Source of the DNA: a virus
IMG/VR virus record: IMGVR_UViG_3300037560_000195
Coordinates: 1-46,184 of that record
DNA: 46,184 nt
Reading direction: 5' to 3' (one strand)
The position numbers and the translations under genes were made by a program. This document shows positions 30,596-39,302 of the stretch, piece by piece. Position 1 is the stretch's first letter; the number at the start of each line of letters is the position of its first letter. Below the pieces are notes generated by a model, which saw only the letters and a list, made by a program, of their open reading frames with translations, was not told where the DNA came from and did no database searches.

Positions 30596-31447
30596 ATGGC
30601 ACCACCGATCATCTTCGCGCGAACCGTGACGCTGGGCGTGGCCGGGCCCACGCTCGACCTCACGAGCATCCCGCAGACCGCGGACCACCTCTTCTTTCGG
30701 ATCCGGGCCCGCAAGGACGTGGACATCATCAACGACGAATTCCTCGGGCTCCGCGTCAACGCCAATGCCACGGGGATCTATAGCGGCCACGCATCGCAGG
30801 CCACCACGGCGACCTTCAACATCGGCGTCGGCGGCGACGGCGTCTTGAACGATACCGAGATGGCGATTGCCGAGCTGGCCACGAACGAGGGCAGCGGCGG
30901 CGTCTTCCAAGAGCTGTTCGGCTGGATCGCGCGCTACACCGAAGCCGAGAACCATGTGCTCCACGGATTCGGCACCAGCATGGACGGCCCGCTGATCGCC
31001 GACGTGAAAGGCCATCGCTTCAACTACGTGATCAACGACGCGAGCGCGATCACCCAGCTAAACCTATTCAACGAGCCGGGCGACGACTTCGCGATTGGCA
31101 CCGAGATCTCGGTGTGGGGCATGGCCGGCGTCGGCGATATCGCAACCGTCGCGCGCTCCGCGCAGGCCGGAGCACCGAATCCGGTGATCGACTTCGCAGG
31201 CGATTCGCTCAAGGACTACACCGTCACCGCGGCGGTGCTCAACAGCTTCTCGGCCTCGAACCCGAGGCTGGGCCGCACGATCAAGGTCAATCTGACGGGA
31301 GGCGACGGCGCATCCACGATCGCGTTCCCGGTTGGCACCGAGGTTCTGGAGAACAACTACGTGGCCGGCGCGGATGCGTGGCTGATCATCGAGTGCGTGG
31401 ATGAGGCGGGCCCCGAGTTCATCGCCAACCTCAAGGACGTGGTCTGA
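30596..31447 (+). CDS. Tail-region beta protein, 283 aa
   Basis: Seen: 283 residues, GGGAG upstream. Almost all beta: TFNIGVGGDGVLNDTEMAI, then LFGWIARYTEAENHVLHGFG, HRFNYVINDASAITQLNL and EISVWGMAGV. This is a recurrent phage tail-region pattern that I recognise but cannot name. A second half (about 195-283) with SLKDYTVTAAVLNSFSAS repeats a strand-loop structure. No signal or membrane part. Inferred: tail tip or fibre-base protein. It ends overlapping the next start. Confidence 0.6.
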   Translation: MAPPIIFARTVTLGVAGPTLDLTSIPQTADHLFFRIRARKDVDIINDEFLGLRVNANATGIYSGHASQATTATFNIGVGGDGVLNDTEMAIAELATNEGSGGVFQELFGWIARYTEAENHVLHGFGTSMDGPLIADVKGHRFNYVINDASAITQLNLFNEPGDDFAIGTEISVWGMAGVGDIATVARSAQAGAPNPVIDFAGDSLKDYTVTAAVLNSFSASNPRLGRTIKVNLTGGDGASTIAFPVGTEVLENNYVAGADAWLIIECVDEAGPEFIANLKDVV

Positions 31448-31854
31448 TGCCGGCCTCTGACTTCCTCGACGATGCGCTGCTCGACGCGGTGTTCCAAGAC
31501 GTGGACCCGGCTGCGCCGCTCCAGCTGGCGACCGTCTACGTCGCGCTCTTCACCGCGGCTCCGAACAAGGCGGGCGGCGGCTCGGAGGTTGTCGGCAACG
31601 GCTACGCGCGGTTCCAGACGGCGATCAGCGATTGGGCCACCACCGGCTCGCCCGTCTCGGCCAGCAACGTCAACCCGTTCGTCTTTCCAGAGGCCACCCC
31701 CGCGGGATGGGGAACCATCGTGGCCGCGGCGGTCTTCGATGCGCTCAGCGGCGGCAACATGCTCTTTTTCGACACGCTGAATTCGAGCGTTGACGTGGGG
31801 GCTGGCGAAACCTTCGCCTTCTCCGTCGGCGCGCTCAGCTTCACGGGGGCCTAG
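31447..31854 (+). CDS. Conserved phage tail-region protein, 135 aa
   Basis: Seen: 135 residues. TVYVALFTAAPNKAGGGSEVVGNGYAR near 26, then a W-x-x-TTGSPVSASN stretch, then FPEATPAGWGTIVAAAVFDALSGGNMLFF. This 'LALFTxAP...GGGxEVxGxGYAR...FPxAT..WG....GIxDAxSGGNxL' layout is a recognised conserved phage tail-region family of unknown exact role, usually near fibre and tip genes. Overlaps neighbours tightly. The family call is fairly secure; the function is not. Confidence 0.75.
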   Translation: MPASDFLDDALLDAVFQDVDPAAPLQLATVYVALFTAAPNKAGGGSEVVGNGYARFQTAISDWATTGSPVSASNVNPFVFPEATPAGWGTIVAAAVFDALSGGNMLFFDTLNSSVDVGAGETFAFSVGALSFTGA

Positions 31855-31855
31855 C

Positions 31856-32524
31856 ATGGGCGAGACGCTGATCATCATTCAACAGGGCGACCCGGTAGTC
31901 GTCGAGGATGCGATTACGTTCATCGGCACCGGCAGCGAGGGCGACCCGGGTGCCTGCAGGCGCCTCGTCTTCCCGGCGACCATCTCTCCGCTGCTCGCCC
32001 CCGTCGTGTATGAGATCACCGGCACTCAGGTCTGTTTGAACCCGGACCGCACTCTCAACTTCGACAAGGTTCCGCTCTTCCATCCGATCACGACCTCGGT
32101 GCTGACGATCGGATCGCGGCGCGACATTCGATTCGAGGAGCAGGAAGAGGACGTGATCGTGACGGAGATTTGGGAAGCCAACCAGATCCCGATGCCGACC
32201 TCGTTCTTCCGGCTCCTCTACGAGTATCTGATCAACTCGCCTCCATTCACTACCGGGCAGACCGATTTCGTGGTTTGGGAGCCGCGCGACAAGAGCACGC
32301 GGACCTACAACGTGAACATCCTCTCGCTCTCGGTCGGCGGAGCCGGTGGCGGCGAAGGCGGGAGCGGAGAGCAGCGGTTCGACGTGCAAGACTTCCGCGA
32401 GCCGGGTGGCTTGAGCAGCGGGGGCAATATCCAAACCGCGATGGATTCTCTCAACGTCCTTCCGACCGGAGTGGTGGACCGGGAGGTGAGGCTGCGAATG
32501 CGGATCATCTCTGAGGTGACCTGA
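31856..32524 (+). CDS. Tail-region protein, 222 aa
   Basis: Seen: 222 residues from ATG 31856, preceded by GGGGG; longer frames upstream have shadow composition. Strand-rich N-terminal half (LIIIQQGDPVVVEDAITFIGTG, then DIRFEEQEEDVIVTEIWEANQ), middle Tyr/Phe-rich TSFFRLLYEYLINSPPFTTGQTDF, and a Gly/Glu-rich linker at about 170-190. The last 35 residues are helical (GNIQTAMDSLNVLP). Overlaps the hub gene by one base. No family recognised; plausible tail-tip component. Confidence 0.6.
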   Translation: MGETLIIIQQGDPVVVEDAITFIGTGSEGDPGACRRLVFPATISPLLAPVVYEITGTQVCLNPDRTLNFDKVPLFHPITTSVLTIGSRRDIRFEEQEEDVIVTEIWEANQIPMPTSFFRLLYEYLINSPPFTTGQTDFVVWEPRDKSTRTYNVNILSLSVGGAGGGEGGSGEQRFDVQDFREPGGLSSGGNIQTAMDSLNVLPTGVVDREVRLRMRIISEVT

Positions 32525-34209
32525 TGGCGCGGTCGCTGACGCCGACTCTGGACGCGGCCATGCTCGGGCAGGTTCGCAGGCCGGCTTTCTCCATCGAGAT
32601 CTTCGATATCCGAAGCACCAGCACCGAGGTCGTGCCGACGCGGATCAACGACGTGGTGATCTTCCACGTCACCGGCACCACCTCGCTCCCGACCATCGTG
32701 GGGCCGCGCGAATTCGATGACGACGTGCGATCGGTCGCGATGATCGAGCAGGCGGGCGACTACGTCGAGGCCGGGATCAACACCGCGCAGATCACGTTCG
32801 TCGTCTCCGATCCGGACGGCCAGTTCGATCCGGTCACCAACCCGCCAACGGGCGGCGACCCCGAAGCGCTCGGGCGCTGGCTGCGGCAGGGCAACGTGGT
32901 CGTGATCCGCGAAGGCGACGAGGCCGAGCTGGTCGTGAACTGGCCGATCACCTTCACCGGATCGATCAAAGGCCAGCCCGGGCAGGACTTCAATCGCACC
33001 ACGGGCAACGCGCAGCTCACGGTCAAGGCCGTTTCGCGCGAGGCCGACTTTCAGAAGCTGGAGAACACCTCGCGGAATTTCCTGCAGGGCTCCACCTACT
33101 TCGACATCGCCAACGAGATCGCCGAGGTCGATATGGGGCTCGACCTCGACGAGATCTCTTTCACCGGATTCGGCTCGCGGCTGACGGTCTTCCTCTCCAC
33201 GCAGTTCGTCATGGAGAATCCGCTCATCTCGGTCGCCAAGCTCATGTTCCCCGACGGGTTCATGCCGAAGTTCGAGGGGATCGGCACGCTCGGGCTGACC
33301 AATGCCATCGTGACCAAGGCGCCCGCGCGGTTCTTCCCTGAATCGTCGCTACCCATCTCGATCATCCGCCCGATGATCGAGGACAATGGCGTCAATTCGG
33401 TGGAAGTGCTCGGCCTCGACGCGAACATGGATCAGATCGTCCAGTTTCGGCAGGAGCTGGCGCGAGCGTCGATCACCACGGGCTATTTCGCAAAGGACAC
33501 CGAGATCCCGGTGTCGTGGAGCGAGGATCTGACGCAGCAGGCGCTCAACGTCCAGATGGTGGTGCTGGCGAGCATCGGCGACTCGATTTTCAGCTTCGGC
33601 GACGAGAGCTTTGCCGCGGTGATCCAGACCGACGGTGGCTCGGTGCAGGGCGAGATCTCGGTGGACGGCGCGCTCGGCGCTTCCATCGGGATCATCTATC
33701 TGCTCGCGGTGCTCTTCGTCGCGACGGCCTTCATTCCCGACGGGACGACGGGCATCGGCGGGCCGACCATCCCGATCGGGAAGCCACTCAACGCGCTCGT
33801 CGGGAAGATCATTCAAACGGTCCTCGGGACTGCGGGCCGCGGCGACTACCGGATCGTGGGCCAGCCCTTCGAGTACGTCTTTCCTGAAATCCGCGAGGTC
33901 GCGCGCGTGCTCGGGCTGCGATCCGAGGACGTTTCGGAGATCACGGTAGAGAATCACCTGATCAACACGACCGCTGACGCTGCAGCGAGCGCGCTTCGGA
34001 TCCTGCGGCGCGAGCGGGCGAAGGTCAACTCGCGGACGGTCGAGATGATCCACGATCTGAGGCTGGAGCCCGACGATATCTTCGCCGTCGGCGATGGCAT
34101 CGACGAGCGCCGCTACATGATCCAGACGATCAACCGAACGCTGGCCCGCGGCGGGCGGCACACCGCGCAACTCAACTGCTTCGAGGTTACGGTGGGCGTG
34201 AGGCCGTGA
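32524..34209 (+). CDS. Tail hub/baseplate protein (putative)
   Basis: Seen: 561 residues. The N-terminal 150 is beta-rich (VTGTTSLPTIVGPREFDDDVRSV, ITFVVSDPDGQFDP), then alpha/beta. Residues about 385-405 (ASIGIIYLLAVLFVATAFIP) are an uncharged, membrane-like stretch unusual in a hub. C-terminal 160 residues (EVARVLGLRSEDVSEITVENHL, then LRRERAKVNSRTVEMIHDLRLEPDDIFAVGDGID) match the late part of tail hub/baseplate proteins (gp27-like layout). Role from position and size; moderate certainty. Confidence 0.7.
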   Translation: MARSLTPTLDAAMLGQVRRPAFSIEIFDIRSTSTEVVPTRINDVVIFHVTGTTSLPTIVGPREFDDDVRSVAMIEQAGDYVEAGINTAQITFVVSDPDGQFDPVTNPPTGGDPEALGRWLRQGNVVVIREGDEAELVVNWPITFTGSIKGQPGQDFNRTTGNAQLTVKAVSREADFQKLENTSRNFLQGSTYFDIANEIAEVDMGLDLDEISFTGFGSRLTVFLSTQFVMENPLISVAKLMFPDGFMPKFEGIGTLGLTNAIVTKAPARFFPESSLPISIIRPMIEDNGVNSVEVLGLDANMDQIVQFRQELARASITTGYFAKDTEIPVSWSEDLTQQALNVQMVVLASIGDSIFSFGDESFAAVIQTDGGSVQGEISVDGALGASIGIIYLLAVLFVATAFIPDGTTGIGGPTIPIGKPLNALVGKIIQTVLGTAGRGDYRIVGQPFEYVFPEIREVARVLGLRSEDVSEITVENHLINTTADAAASALRILRRERAKVNSRTVEMIHDLRLEPDDIFAVGDGIDERRYMIQTINRTLARGGRHTAQLNCFEVTVGVRP

Positions 34210-35405
34210 GCGATCTCAAGCGACTGATCGACCGCCAGATCAAGCGGCGAATGCCGCGGATCCGCGGAACCTGCGTCACCGATCCGTTCCAAACCAATTT
34301 CGACCCGGGAGGCGCGCGCTTCCTCCACTTCGTGGTGGACGTGGACATCGGCAGCGGCCGGATCTTGGAGAAGGTGCCCGTCAAGATCGCAGCGAAAGCT
34401 CGGTTCTATGCGAGGGCGGGTCAGCCGGTCTTTCTCGATCGCGATGGTCAAGGCCGCTATCAGGTCACCGCGCCTGCTGATCGCGTGCAAAAGCAAGGCT
34501 CGATCACCACGCTCGACGAGGATGCAGCGACCACCGCCGCGGGCGGCGCCATCGGCTTCAGCACGACGCGCGAGGTCTTCGACTTCTATAAGGGCACGAC
34601 GCCCGAGAGCTTTTTCGACCCAGCGCTGGAGCCCGACAACATCCTCTGGCTCCGAGGCTACGACCGACTGGCCGGCTTGCCGGAAAACATCTTCCCGGTC
34701 ACGGACGCGGATGGCGCCGAGGTCGTGCTGATGATCGACAAGAGCGGCAGCGGGAACAATGCCGCCTCGACCGGGGTGGCCACGGAGAATCCGCTCTACC
34801 GGCGCTTCGATGGCGCGGGAGGGAACACCAACCTCCGCAGCGCGGTCGATTTCGATGGCTCGAACGATGTGCTCGACATCGCGGCCAACGTCACCGAGTC
34901 AATCGGCGGGCAGATCTCGATTTTCCTGCTGCTCAACAAGGACGCGGCCGGCGCCGGCAACGACTTCGCGCTCCAGCTCGCGAATTGGGACATCCTCTCG
35001 CGGCGATCTGCCGGCGACTCATGGGGTTTCGATCAAGGCGGCGGCGTCGTGGATTCAGGCTCAACGCTCAGCGCCTTCGTGCTGATCGAGCTGGTCGCGA
35101 CGAGCTTCGCGAACATCGATCTCTACCAAAACGGTACGCTGCTCGGGAACTTCACGCCGGGCGGAGCTGGCGCTGGCAACGCGACGAGCCATCTCGGGAA
35201 CGATTCCGCTGGGGTGTCCGCTCACAACGGGAGAATTGCCGAGGTGCTGGTGATCGACGAGACGGTCAGCGCGGCGAAGCGCGCCAACATCGAAGCCTAC
35301 TTCAACCAAACGATGTTCGTCAGCTTCGCGCTCTGGAGAAACGGAGTGGACGGCTTCCCGAAGATCCTCACGCTCGACGCGGCGGGGAATGAGGTGGTGC
35401 TCTAA
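34206..35405 (+). CDS. Tail protein with C-terminal LamG/concanavalin-like lectin domain
   Basis: Seen: GTG 34206 overlapping the hub stop; 399 residues. Residues 1-110 are strand-rich and likely dock to the hub (FQTNFDPGGARFLHFVVDVDIG). From about 140 a LamG/ConA-like jelly-roll appears: MIDKSGSGNN, then VDFDGSNDVLDI, ISIFLLL, then GRIAEVLVIDETVSAAKRANIEAYF, the typical closing segment. Known: this fold binds carbohydrate and is used in receptor binding. Inferred: a host-recognition or fibre-base protein. Good fold match, exact ligand unknown. Confidence 0.75.
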   Translation: MSDLKRLIDRQIKRRMPRIRGTCVTDPFQTNFDPGGARFLHFVVDVDIGSGRILEKVPVKIAAKARFYARAGQPVFLDRDGQGRYQVTAPADRVQKQGSITTLDEDAATTAAGGAIGFSTTREVFDFYKGTTPESFFDPALEPDNILWLRGYDRLAGLPENIFPVTDADGAEVVLMIDKSGSGNNAASTGVATENPLYRRFDGAGGNTNLRSAVDFDGSNDVLDIAANVTESIGGQISIFLLLNKDAAGAGNDFALQLANWDILSRRSAGDSWGFDQGGGVVDSGSTLSAFVLIELVATSFANIDLYQNGTLLGNFTPGGAGAGNATSHLGNDSAGVSAHNGRIAEVLVIDETVSAAKRANIEAYFNQTMFVSFALWRNGVDGFPKILTLDAAGNEVVL

Positions 35406-37021
35406 TGGCGAACGATCTCGACCTCCTACTCAGCTTCGTCGATGGCCAAGGTGCCGGCGCTGGCACCTACGTCACCTACGCGGAGGATATGGATACCAAC
35501 TTCACCGAGATCCAGACGCAGTTCAACTCGCTCAACGCCGAGGTGCGCGCCTTCGCGGGCAACAACGCCACGATCGTCTTTGATCTCACGCTCTCGGACT
35601 CGCCAGCTCTGACGACTGGCATCTTCGGGGTCGATTCCTTTCAGCCGATCGCTTTCATTACCGGCGACACGCAGATTCAGGTTCCGAGGGGAGTCGCGCT
35701 GACTGCGGTGCGCGGGCGGATCGTCTCGACTCTCGATCCGGCGACGCTGACCGGCAGTGGGGTTTCGGGTGCTCGGTTCATCAACCTTGACGCCGACGGA
35801 ACGGTCACGCTGGAGACGGCCACGCTGCAGGGCGAGATGGATCTCTTCTCGGTCAACTGGAACGGCGCGAGCTTCGACACCGGCACGCTCACCCGGTTGG
35901 AGGAAATCCTCGTTGACGGCGATGACTTCCAAGGCCAGCGGATCCAAGAGGATTACGGGCAGGGCAGCAGCGCCGCGATCCCCGGACCGTACACCTACGA
36001 TTCGATCTCCCACCGGATCGACGACATCGTGCGGATCATGGGCGCCGAGCTGGTGTCGGCCGAAGCGGTCGGCGATCCGGGCGGGCCCTCGCAGGCGGCG
36101 CTCAACCCGATGGCGTTCGGCGGAACCGCTGCGGCGCCCGGGCTCATCCTCGGCGACGGCGCGGTCTACGATGCGGCGAGCGGACTGTTCGGCACGCCCG
36201 GCAGCAACTCGTTCGGCCTCAGCATCCTCGGGACCGCTTGGGCGACGTTCCTCGAAGTCACGGCGAACGAGGTGCAGGCTCGGGTGCGCGGCGGGACGCT
36301 GCTGGCCGAGCCTCCCATCTCGATCGGCGATCCCAACACCGGGATCGGCTACGTCTCGTCAGATATCTTCCGGCTGATCGCGGGGTCGCTCGAAGGCGCG
36401 CGGATCGGCAGCGTCGGGGGCGTCGTGAGCTTGGCTTTCGTCGGCGATCCGGACACGGGCAGCAACCCGGGACTCGCGGTCATCGGCGACCTCGACACCG
36501 GCCTGCTCTCGACCGCGGCGGACTTCCTGCAGAGCATGACGGGCGGGGTGGTCGCTTCGCAGATCAACGCGGTGCAGCAGCGCACCTCGGCGACGCAGGG
36601 CCGGTCGAGCGCGACGCGATCGCTGCAGAACGTCGCCACCGGCACGGCGCTCACGGCGATCGTCCTCAACACCGCCGAGCAATACGATCAGGGCACCTAC
36701 CACGATCTCGTGACGAACCCGGATCGCATGACCATCCCGACCAGCTTCGACGGCGTGCACCAGATCACCGCTACCTGCTCGTTCGATGAGAGCACATCGT
36801 CGGGCCCGAACGTGGGCGACCGAGATCTCGCCATCACCTTGAACGGCGCCGTCGTGGCGCGCTCTCGCGCGCAGGCGGCGGGCGCGAACGACACGGACCG
36901 ATCCGTCTCGGTTGAGCTGGAGCTGGTGGCAACGGATATCGTCCGGATGGCCGTCGCTCAGGATAGCGGCGGCGCGATGGACGTAGTCAACTCGCGCCTC
37001 ACGGTGCGACTAGGAGACTGA
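35405..37021 (+). CDS. Tail fibre/receptor-binding protein
   Basis: Seen: 538 residues. An N-terminal adaptor (about 1-90) starts with a helical part (DLDLLLSFVDGQGAGAGT); the middle contains GD-x-x-TG units (IGDPNTGIGYVS, VGDPDTGSNPG, IGDLDTGLLST at about 305-370) that in phage fibres form a triple-helix-like shaft. The final ~115 residues (YDQGTYHDLVTNPDRMTIPTS, ITATCSFDES, ATDIVRMAVAQDSGG) match a C1q/TNF-like jelly-roll tip. Known: such tips bind host receptors. One base overlap with the lectin gene. Confident as fibre-type, not of receptor. Confidence 0.8.
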   Translation: MANDLDLLLSFVDGQGAGAGTYVTYAEDMDTNFTEIQTQFNSLNAEVRAFAGNNATIVFDLTLSDSPALTTGIFGVDSFQPIAFITGDTQIQVPRGVALTAVRGRIVSTLDPATLTGSGVSGARFINLDADGTVTLETATLQGEMDLFSVNWNGASFDTGTLTRLEEILVDGDDFQGQRIQEDYGQGSSAAIPGPYTYDSISHRIDDIVRIMGAELVSAEAVGDPGGPSQAALNPMAFGGTAAAPGLILGDGAVYDAASGLFGTPGSNSFGLSILGTAWATFLEVTANEVQARVRGGTLLAEPPISIGDPNTGIGYVSSDIFRLIAGSLEGARIGSVGGVVSLAFVGDPDTGSNPGLAVIGDLDTGLLSTAADFLQSMTGGVVASQINAVQQRTSATQGRSSATRSLQNVATGTALTAIVLNTAEQYDQGTYHDLVTNPDRMTIPTSFDGVHQITATCSFDESTSSGPNVGDRDLAITLNGAVVARSRAQAAGANDTDRSVSVELELVATDIVRMAVAQDSGGAMDVVNSRLTVRLGD

Positions 37022-37022
37022 G

Positions 37023-37397
37023 ATGCGGTACTTCCTGATCGGACTCGCCTTCGGCGTCGTCGGGTTCTTCGCCTTCGACGCTTTCGCTCAGGCCGATATC
37101 ATCGAGCGCCCGACCACGGCGCTCTCCACCAGCAAGGTGCAGGCCAGCGCCTCGCCCAACATCGACTCCACCTGCCTCGTCCTCTGCGGCTCGGATCATC
37201 TCGATCCGGTCAACCACTTCGACTGCCAGCCATCGAGCCCGGATGCGATCACCACGCACACCGTGACGCTGGTCAATGGCACGGGCAACATCTGCATACG
37301 CGCGGTGGTGTTGAATTCCGCGCTGGTGGTATCGGAGCCGTCGCCGAATCAAAAGACGATTCTCGACGTGCCTTTTGCCCCAGCGATCACGGAGTAA
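37023..37397 (+). CDS. Exported protein with signal peptide, 124 aa
   Basis: Seen: 124 residues, one base after the fibre stop (TGAG, then ATG). Residues 1-22 form a classic signal peptide (MRYFLIGLAFGVVGFFAFDAFA) with A20-x-A22 cleavage before Q23. The mature part is beta-rich with four cysteines and an IDSTCLVLCG motif. Not lipidated (no lipobox). Known: phages often place exported proteins between fibre and lysis genes. Inferred: periplasmic or virion-associated; function unknown. Disulfide bonding is possible. Confidence 0.65.
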   Translation: MRYFLIGLAFGVVGFFAFDAFAQADIIERPTTALSTSKVQASASPNIDSTCLVLCGSDHLDPVNHFDCQPSSPDAITTHTVTLVNGTGNICIRAVVLNSALVVSEPSPNQKTILDVPFAPAITE

Positions 37398-37553
37398 TCG
37401 AGGAAGCCGAGGTCGCTACCTGTTGGGAGGATTGCGCGCTCGACACGCGGCGCGTGCTCGCTCACCTACTTCCTCAGCCAAGTCGAGACGTTGGGTGCCC
37501 GCTCGGGATTGGCGCTGGTCTGAACATAGCTTGCGTGGCTAGGATGGTCCGTC

Positions 37554-37811
37554 ATGGCGTCGGCTTCTGAATCCATAGGCGAGTTGACCGACCGCGAGAT
37601 GATGCTGCTGCGCCAGATCGTGCAGGAAGAGAACGGGCTCAAGAAGTGGCTCGGTGGGCTGGCGGCGATGGTCGCCGCGGCTGCGATCCTCGGCTCGTTC
37701 GCCGTCTGGCACACCCAAGGCCAGATCGTCGTGCGCCTCGATCACGTAGAGGCGAACGTGGCGGAAATCCGCGGAGACGTGAAGACTCTACTGCGAGGTG
37801 AGAAACCATGA
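37554..37811 (+). CDS. Single-span membrane protein, holin- or spanin-like
   Basis: Seen: 85 residues. A cytoplasmic-type helix (TDREMMLLRQIVQEENG), one transmembrane segment at about 31-52 (LGGLAAMVAAAAILGSFAVW), then an amphipathic helix (IVVRLDHVEANVAEIRGDVKTLL). It overlaps the next gene by ATGA. A TAGGAT hexamer 9 bases before the ATG may be a -10, but no good -35 is present, and the gap 37398-37553 holds nothing else I can support. Opens the lysis module. Resembles XhlA-type membrane proteins; could be a pinholin partner. Confidence 0.65.
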   Translation: MASASESIGELTDREMMLLRQIVQEENGLKKWLGGLAAMVAAAAILGSFAVWHTQGQIVVRLDHVEANVAEIRGDVKTLLRGEKP

Positions 37812-38305
37812 AAGCCAGAGAGATCGAGGCAACTCTGTCCGCTTGGTGGGGCAGGATCGTTCTGATCGCTGCGATCGTCGGCGGGCTCTATCTGGTGGTC
37901 GATAAGTACCGCGACATAGACGAGGGCGTGGCCGAGAGCACCGAGCACGTGGCGACGCACGAGCCGCGCGTGGAAGAGCTGACCCAAACCGTCGGCGACG
38001 TGGTGGAAGATCTGGCCACGCAGCGCGCTTCTGATGCGGAGTTCCGCGACAAGGCGCTCAACACCATCGGCGAGGGCTTCTCGAAGCACGACGAGCGAAT
38101 CACCGGCCTCGAAGATCGCGGGAAAGAGCAGCAGTTCATTCTCAGAGAGCAGCGAGCGCTACGGGTGCAAGAGCAACGGCGGATCGACGCGCTTGAGCAA
38201 GAGCAGCGAGCGCAGCGGGCGGAGTCGCGGGCCGCGCTCGAAGTGCTGCGCGACGTATCGCGCCGGCCGATCGTGGTCACTCCCCCGCCGAGCGTGCCCG
38301 AATGA
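37808..38305 (+). CDS. Membrane-anchored coiled-coil protein (inner-membrane spanin-like)
   Basis: Seen: 165 residues. A transmembrane segment at 15-30 (GRIVLIAAIVGGLYLVV) in an N-in orientation, then about 110 residues of charged coiled coil (EHVATHEPRVEEL through LEQEQRAQRAESRAALEVL) and a Pro-rich C-terminus (TPPPSVPE). Known: an inner-membrane spanin has this topology and disrupts the outer membrane with a lipoprotein partner. Two small lipoproteins lie downstream. Position directly before the endolysin supports it, though the family cannot be proven by sequence. Confidence 0.6.
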   Translation: MKAREIEATLSAWWGRIVLIAAIVGGLYLVVDKYRDIDEGVAESTEHVATHEPRVEELTQTVGDVVEDLATQRASDAEFRDKALNTIGEGFSKHDERITGLEDRGKEQQFILREQRALRVQEQRRIDALEQEQRAQRAESRAALEVLRDVSRRPIVVTPPPSVPE

Positions 38306-38724
38306 GCGGGATCGGAACGATCGAGCGGCTGGTCGTCCATCATTCCGCCTCGCCGCTCTCCACGACGTTCGAGGACATCGTGAAGTGGCATACCGATCCG
38401 AAGCCGGAGGGCCGAGGCTGGCCTTTCATCGGCTACCACTGGATCATTCTCGCCGACGGGAGCGTGCGCGTCGGTCGGCCTATGGACATCCGAGGCGCGC
38501 ATGCGCCTCCGAACAAGGGACGTCTCGGCGTCTGCTGCGTCGGCAACAACACGATCGACGGGCAGGGCTGGACGCTGGAGCAGATCGGATCGGTGCGGCA
38601 GCTCGTCGCAGCGGTTCGGCTGCTGATCCCCGACCTCGTCGTCAGCGGGCATCGCGACGTGATGAGGCCGGGATACACCGAGTGCCCGGGCTTGGACGTT
38701 CGGGCGCTCCTGCAGGGAGGATGA
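38302..38724 (+). CDS. N-acetylmuramoyl-L-alanine amidase endolysin (Amidase_2/PGRP)
   Basis: Seen: 140 residues, start ATGA-coupled to the spanin-like gene. VVHHSASP (H13/H14) near the N-terminus, GYHWII (Y45-H46) in the middle, and GHRDVM (H117) with TECPG (C128) near the end are the zinc ligands and catalytic tyrosine of the Amidase_2/T7 lysozyme-like fold. The lysine used by T7 lysozyme near the cysteine ligand is replaced by T126, as in many PGRP relatives. Known: cleaves the lactyl-Ala bond of peptidoglycan. No signal peptide, so it needs a holin to exit. Confidence 0.9.
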   Translation: MSGIGTIERLVVHHSASPLSTTFEDIVKWHTDPKPEGRGWPFIGYHWIILADGSVRVGRPMDIRGAHAPPNKGRLGVCCVGNNTIDGQGWTLEQIGSVRQLVAAVRLLIPDLVVSGHRDVMRPGYTECPGLDVRALLQGG

Positions 38725-38728
38725 ACGC

Positions 38729-38911
38729 ATGACCAAGCCAGCCTACAAGTCACTCGCGATCGGAAGCGCCGTGCTCTTCGGATTCGTCGGAGTGCTCGAA
38801 GCCAACGGGCTCGTTCCGGCAGGAGTCGGCGAGCAGATCGCCGCATCGGTGCAGAGCCTCGCGGCCGTCGGCGCTATATGGGGGGTCCGCCGTGCGATCC
38901 CGGGCTCATAG
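38729..38911 (+). CDS. Small membrane protein, holin-like, 60 aa
   Basis: Seen: 60 residues, four bases after the amidase. Two hydrophobic segments: about 8-26 (SLAIGSAVLFGFVGVLEA) and 38-53 (ASVQSLAAVGAIWGVRR), split by a Gly/Pro turn and ended by Arg-Arg. That is the two-helix hairpin of short class II holins. It overlaps the following gene by 20 bases. Known: holins permeabilise the inner membrane to release the endolysin. Assignment by topology and place only. Confidence 0.6.
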   Translation: MTKPAYKSLAIGSAVLFGFVGVLEANGLVPAGVGEQIAASVQSLAAVGAIWGVRRAIPGS

Positions 38912-39302
38912 GATCTCGGTCGCCGTCGCCGTGGCTCTGGTCACGGCGGCGTGCGTCCAGATGGCGCTTCCGGAAGATGCGGGGCCTGAGCACCGCTACT
39001 TCGCAGCCGTCTCCGATTACGTCACGGTCAAGGTCGCCGCAGCGAAGTACGCGGCTCAGCCTTCCACTCCCGTCGAGCAGGCGGTGGCCATTGTCGCGGT
39101 CGTGGAAGATGGCGACGCCTATATCGGCGCGGTCGATGCGGTGAGGCGCGGCGACTGCGCCGATCCCTCGGTCGCGAAGATCCTGCCGGAGCTGAGCGAT
39201 GCCTGCGTGCTCGCGGATGCCGACTATCTGACGGCCACGGGAGCGCTTCGGGTCACGTCATCGATCCTCCGAAAGCTCGCACTCGAAGAGGAGAGCAACT
39301 AA
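38892..39302 (+). CDS. Lipoprotein, possible outer-membrane spanin, 136 aa
   Basis: Seen: 136 residues from GTG 38892. N-terminal signal with lipobox VTAAC, cysteine at 21, then a 115-residue helical domain (KVAAAKYAAQPSTPVEQAVAIVAVVEDGDAYIGAVDAVRRG, and later EALRVTSSILRKLAL). Known: outer-membrane spanins are small lipoproteins near the endolysin, but they are usually shorter and Pro-rich; this one is longer and helical. So an o-spanin role is only possible; a periplasmic lipoprotein is the safer call. Follows the holin-like gene in the lysis module. Confidence 0.6.
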   Translation: MRSRAHRISVAVAVALVTAACVQMALPEDAGPEHRYFAAVSDYVTVKVAAAKYAAQPSTPVEQAVAIVAVVEDGDAYIGAVDAVRRGDCADPSVAKILPELSDACVLADADYLTATGALRVTSSILRKLALEEESN

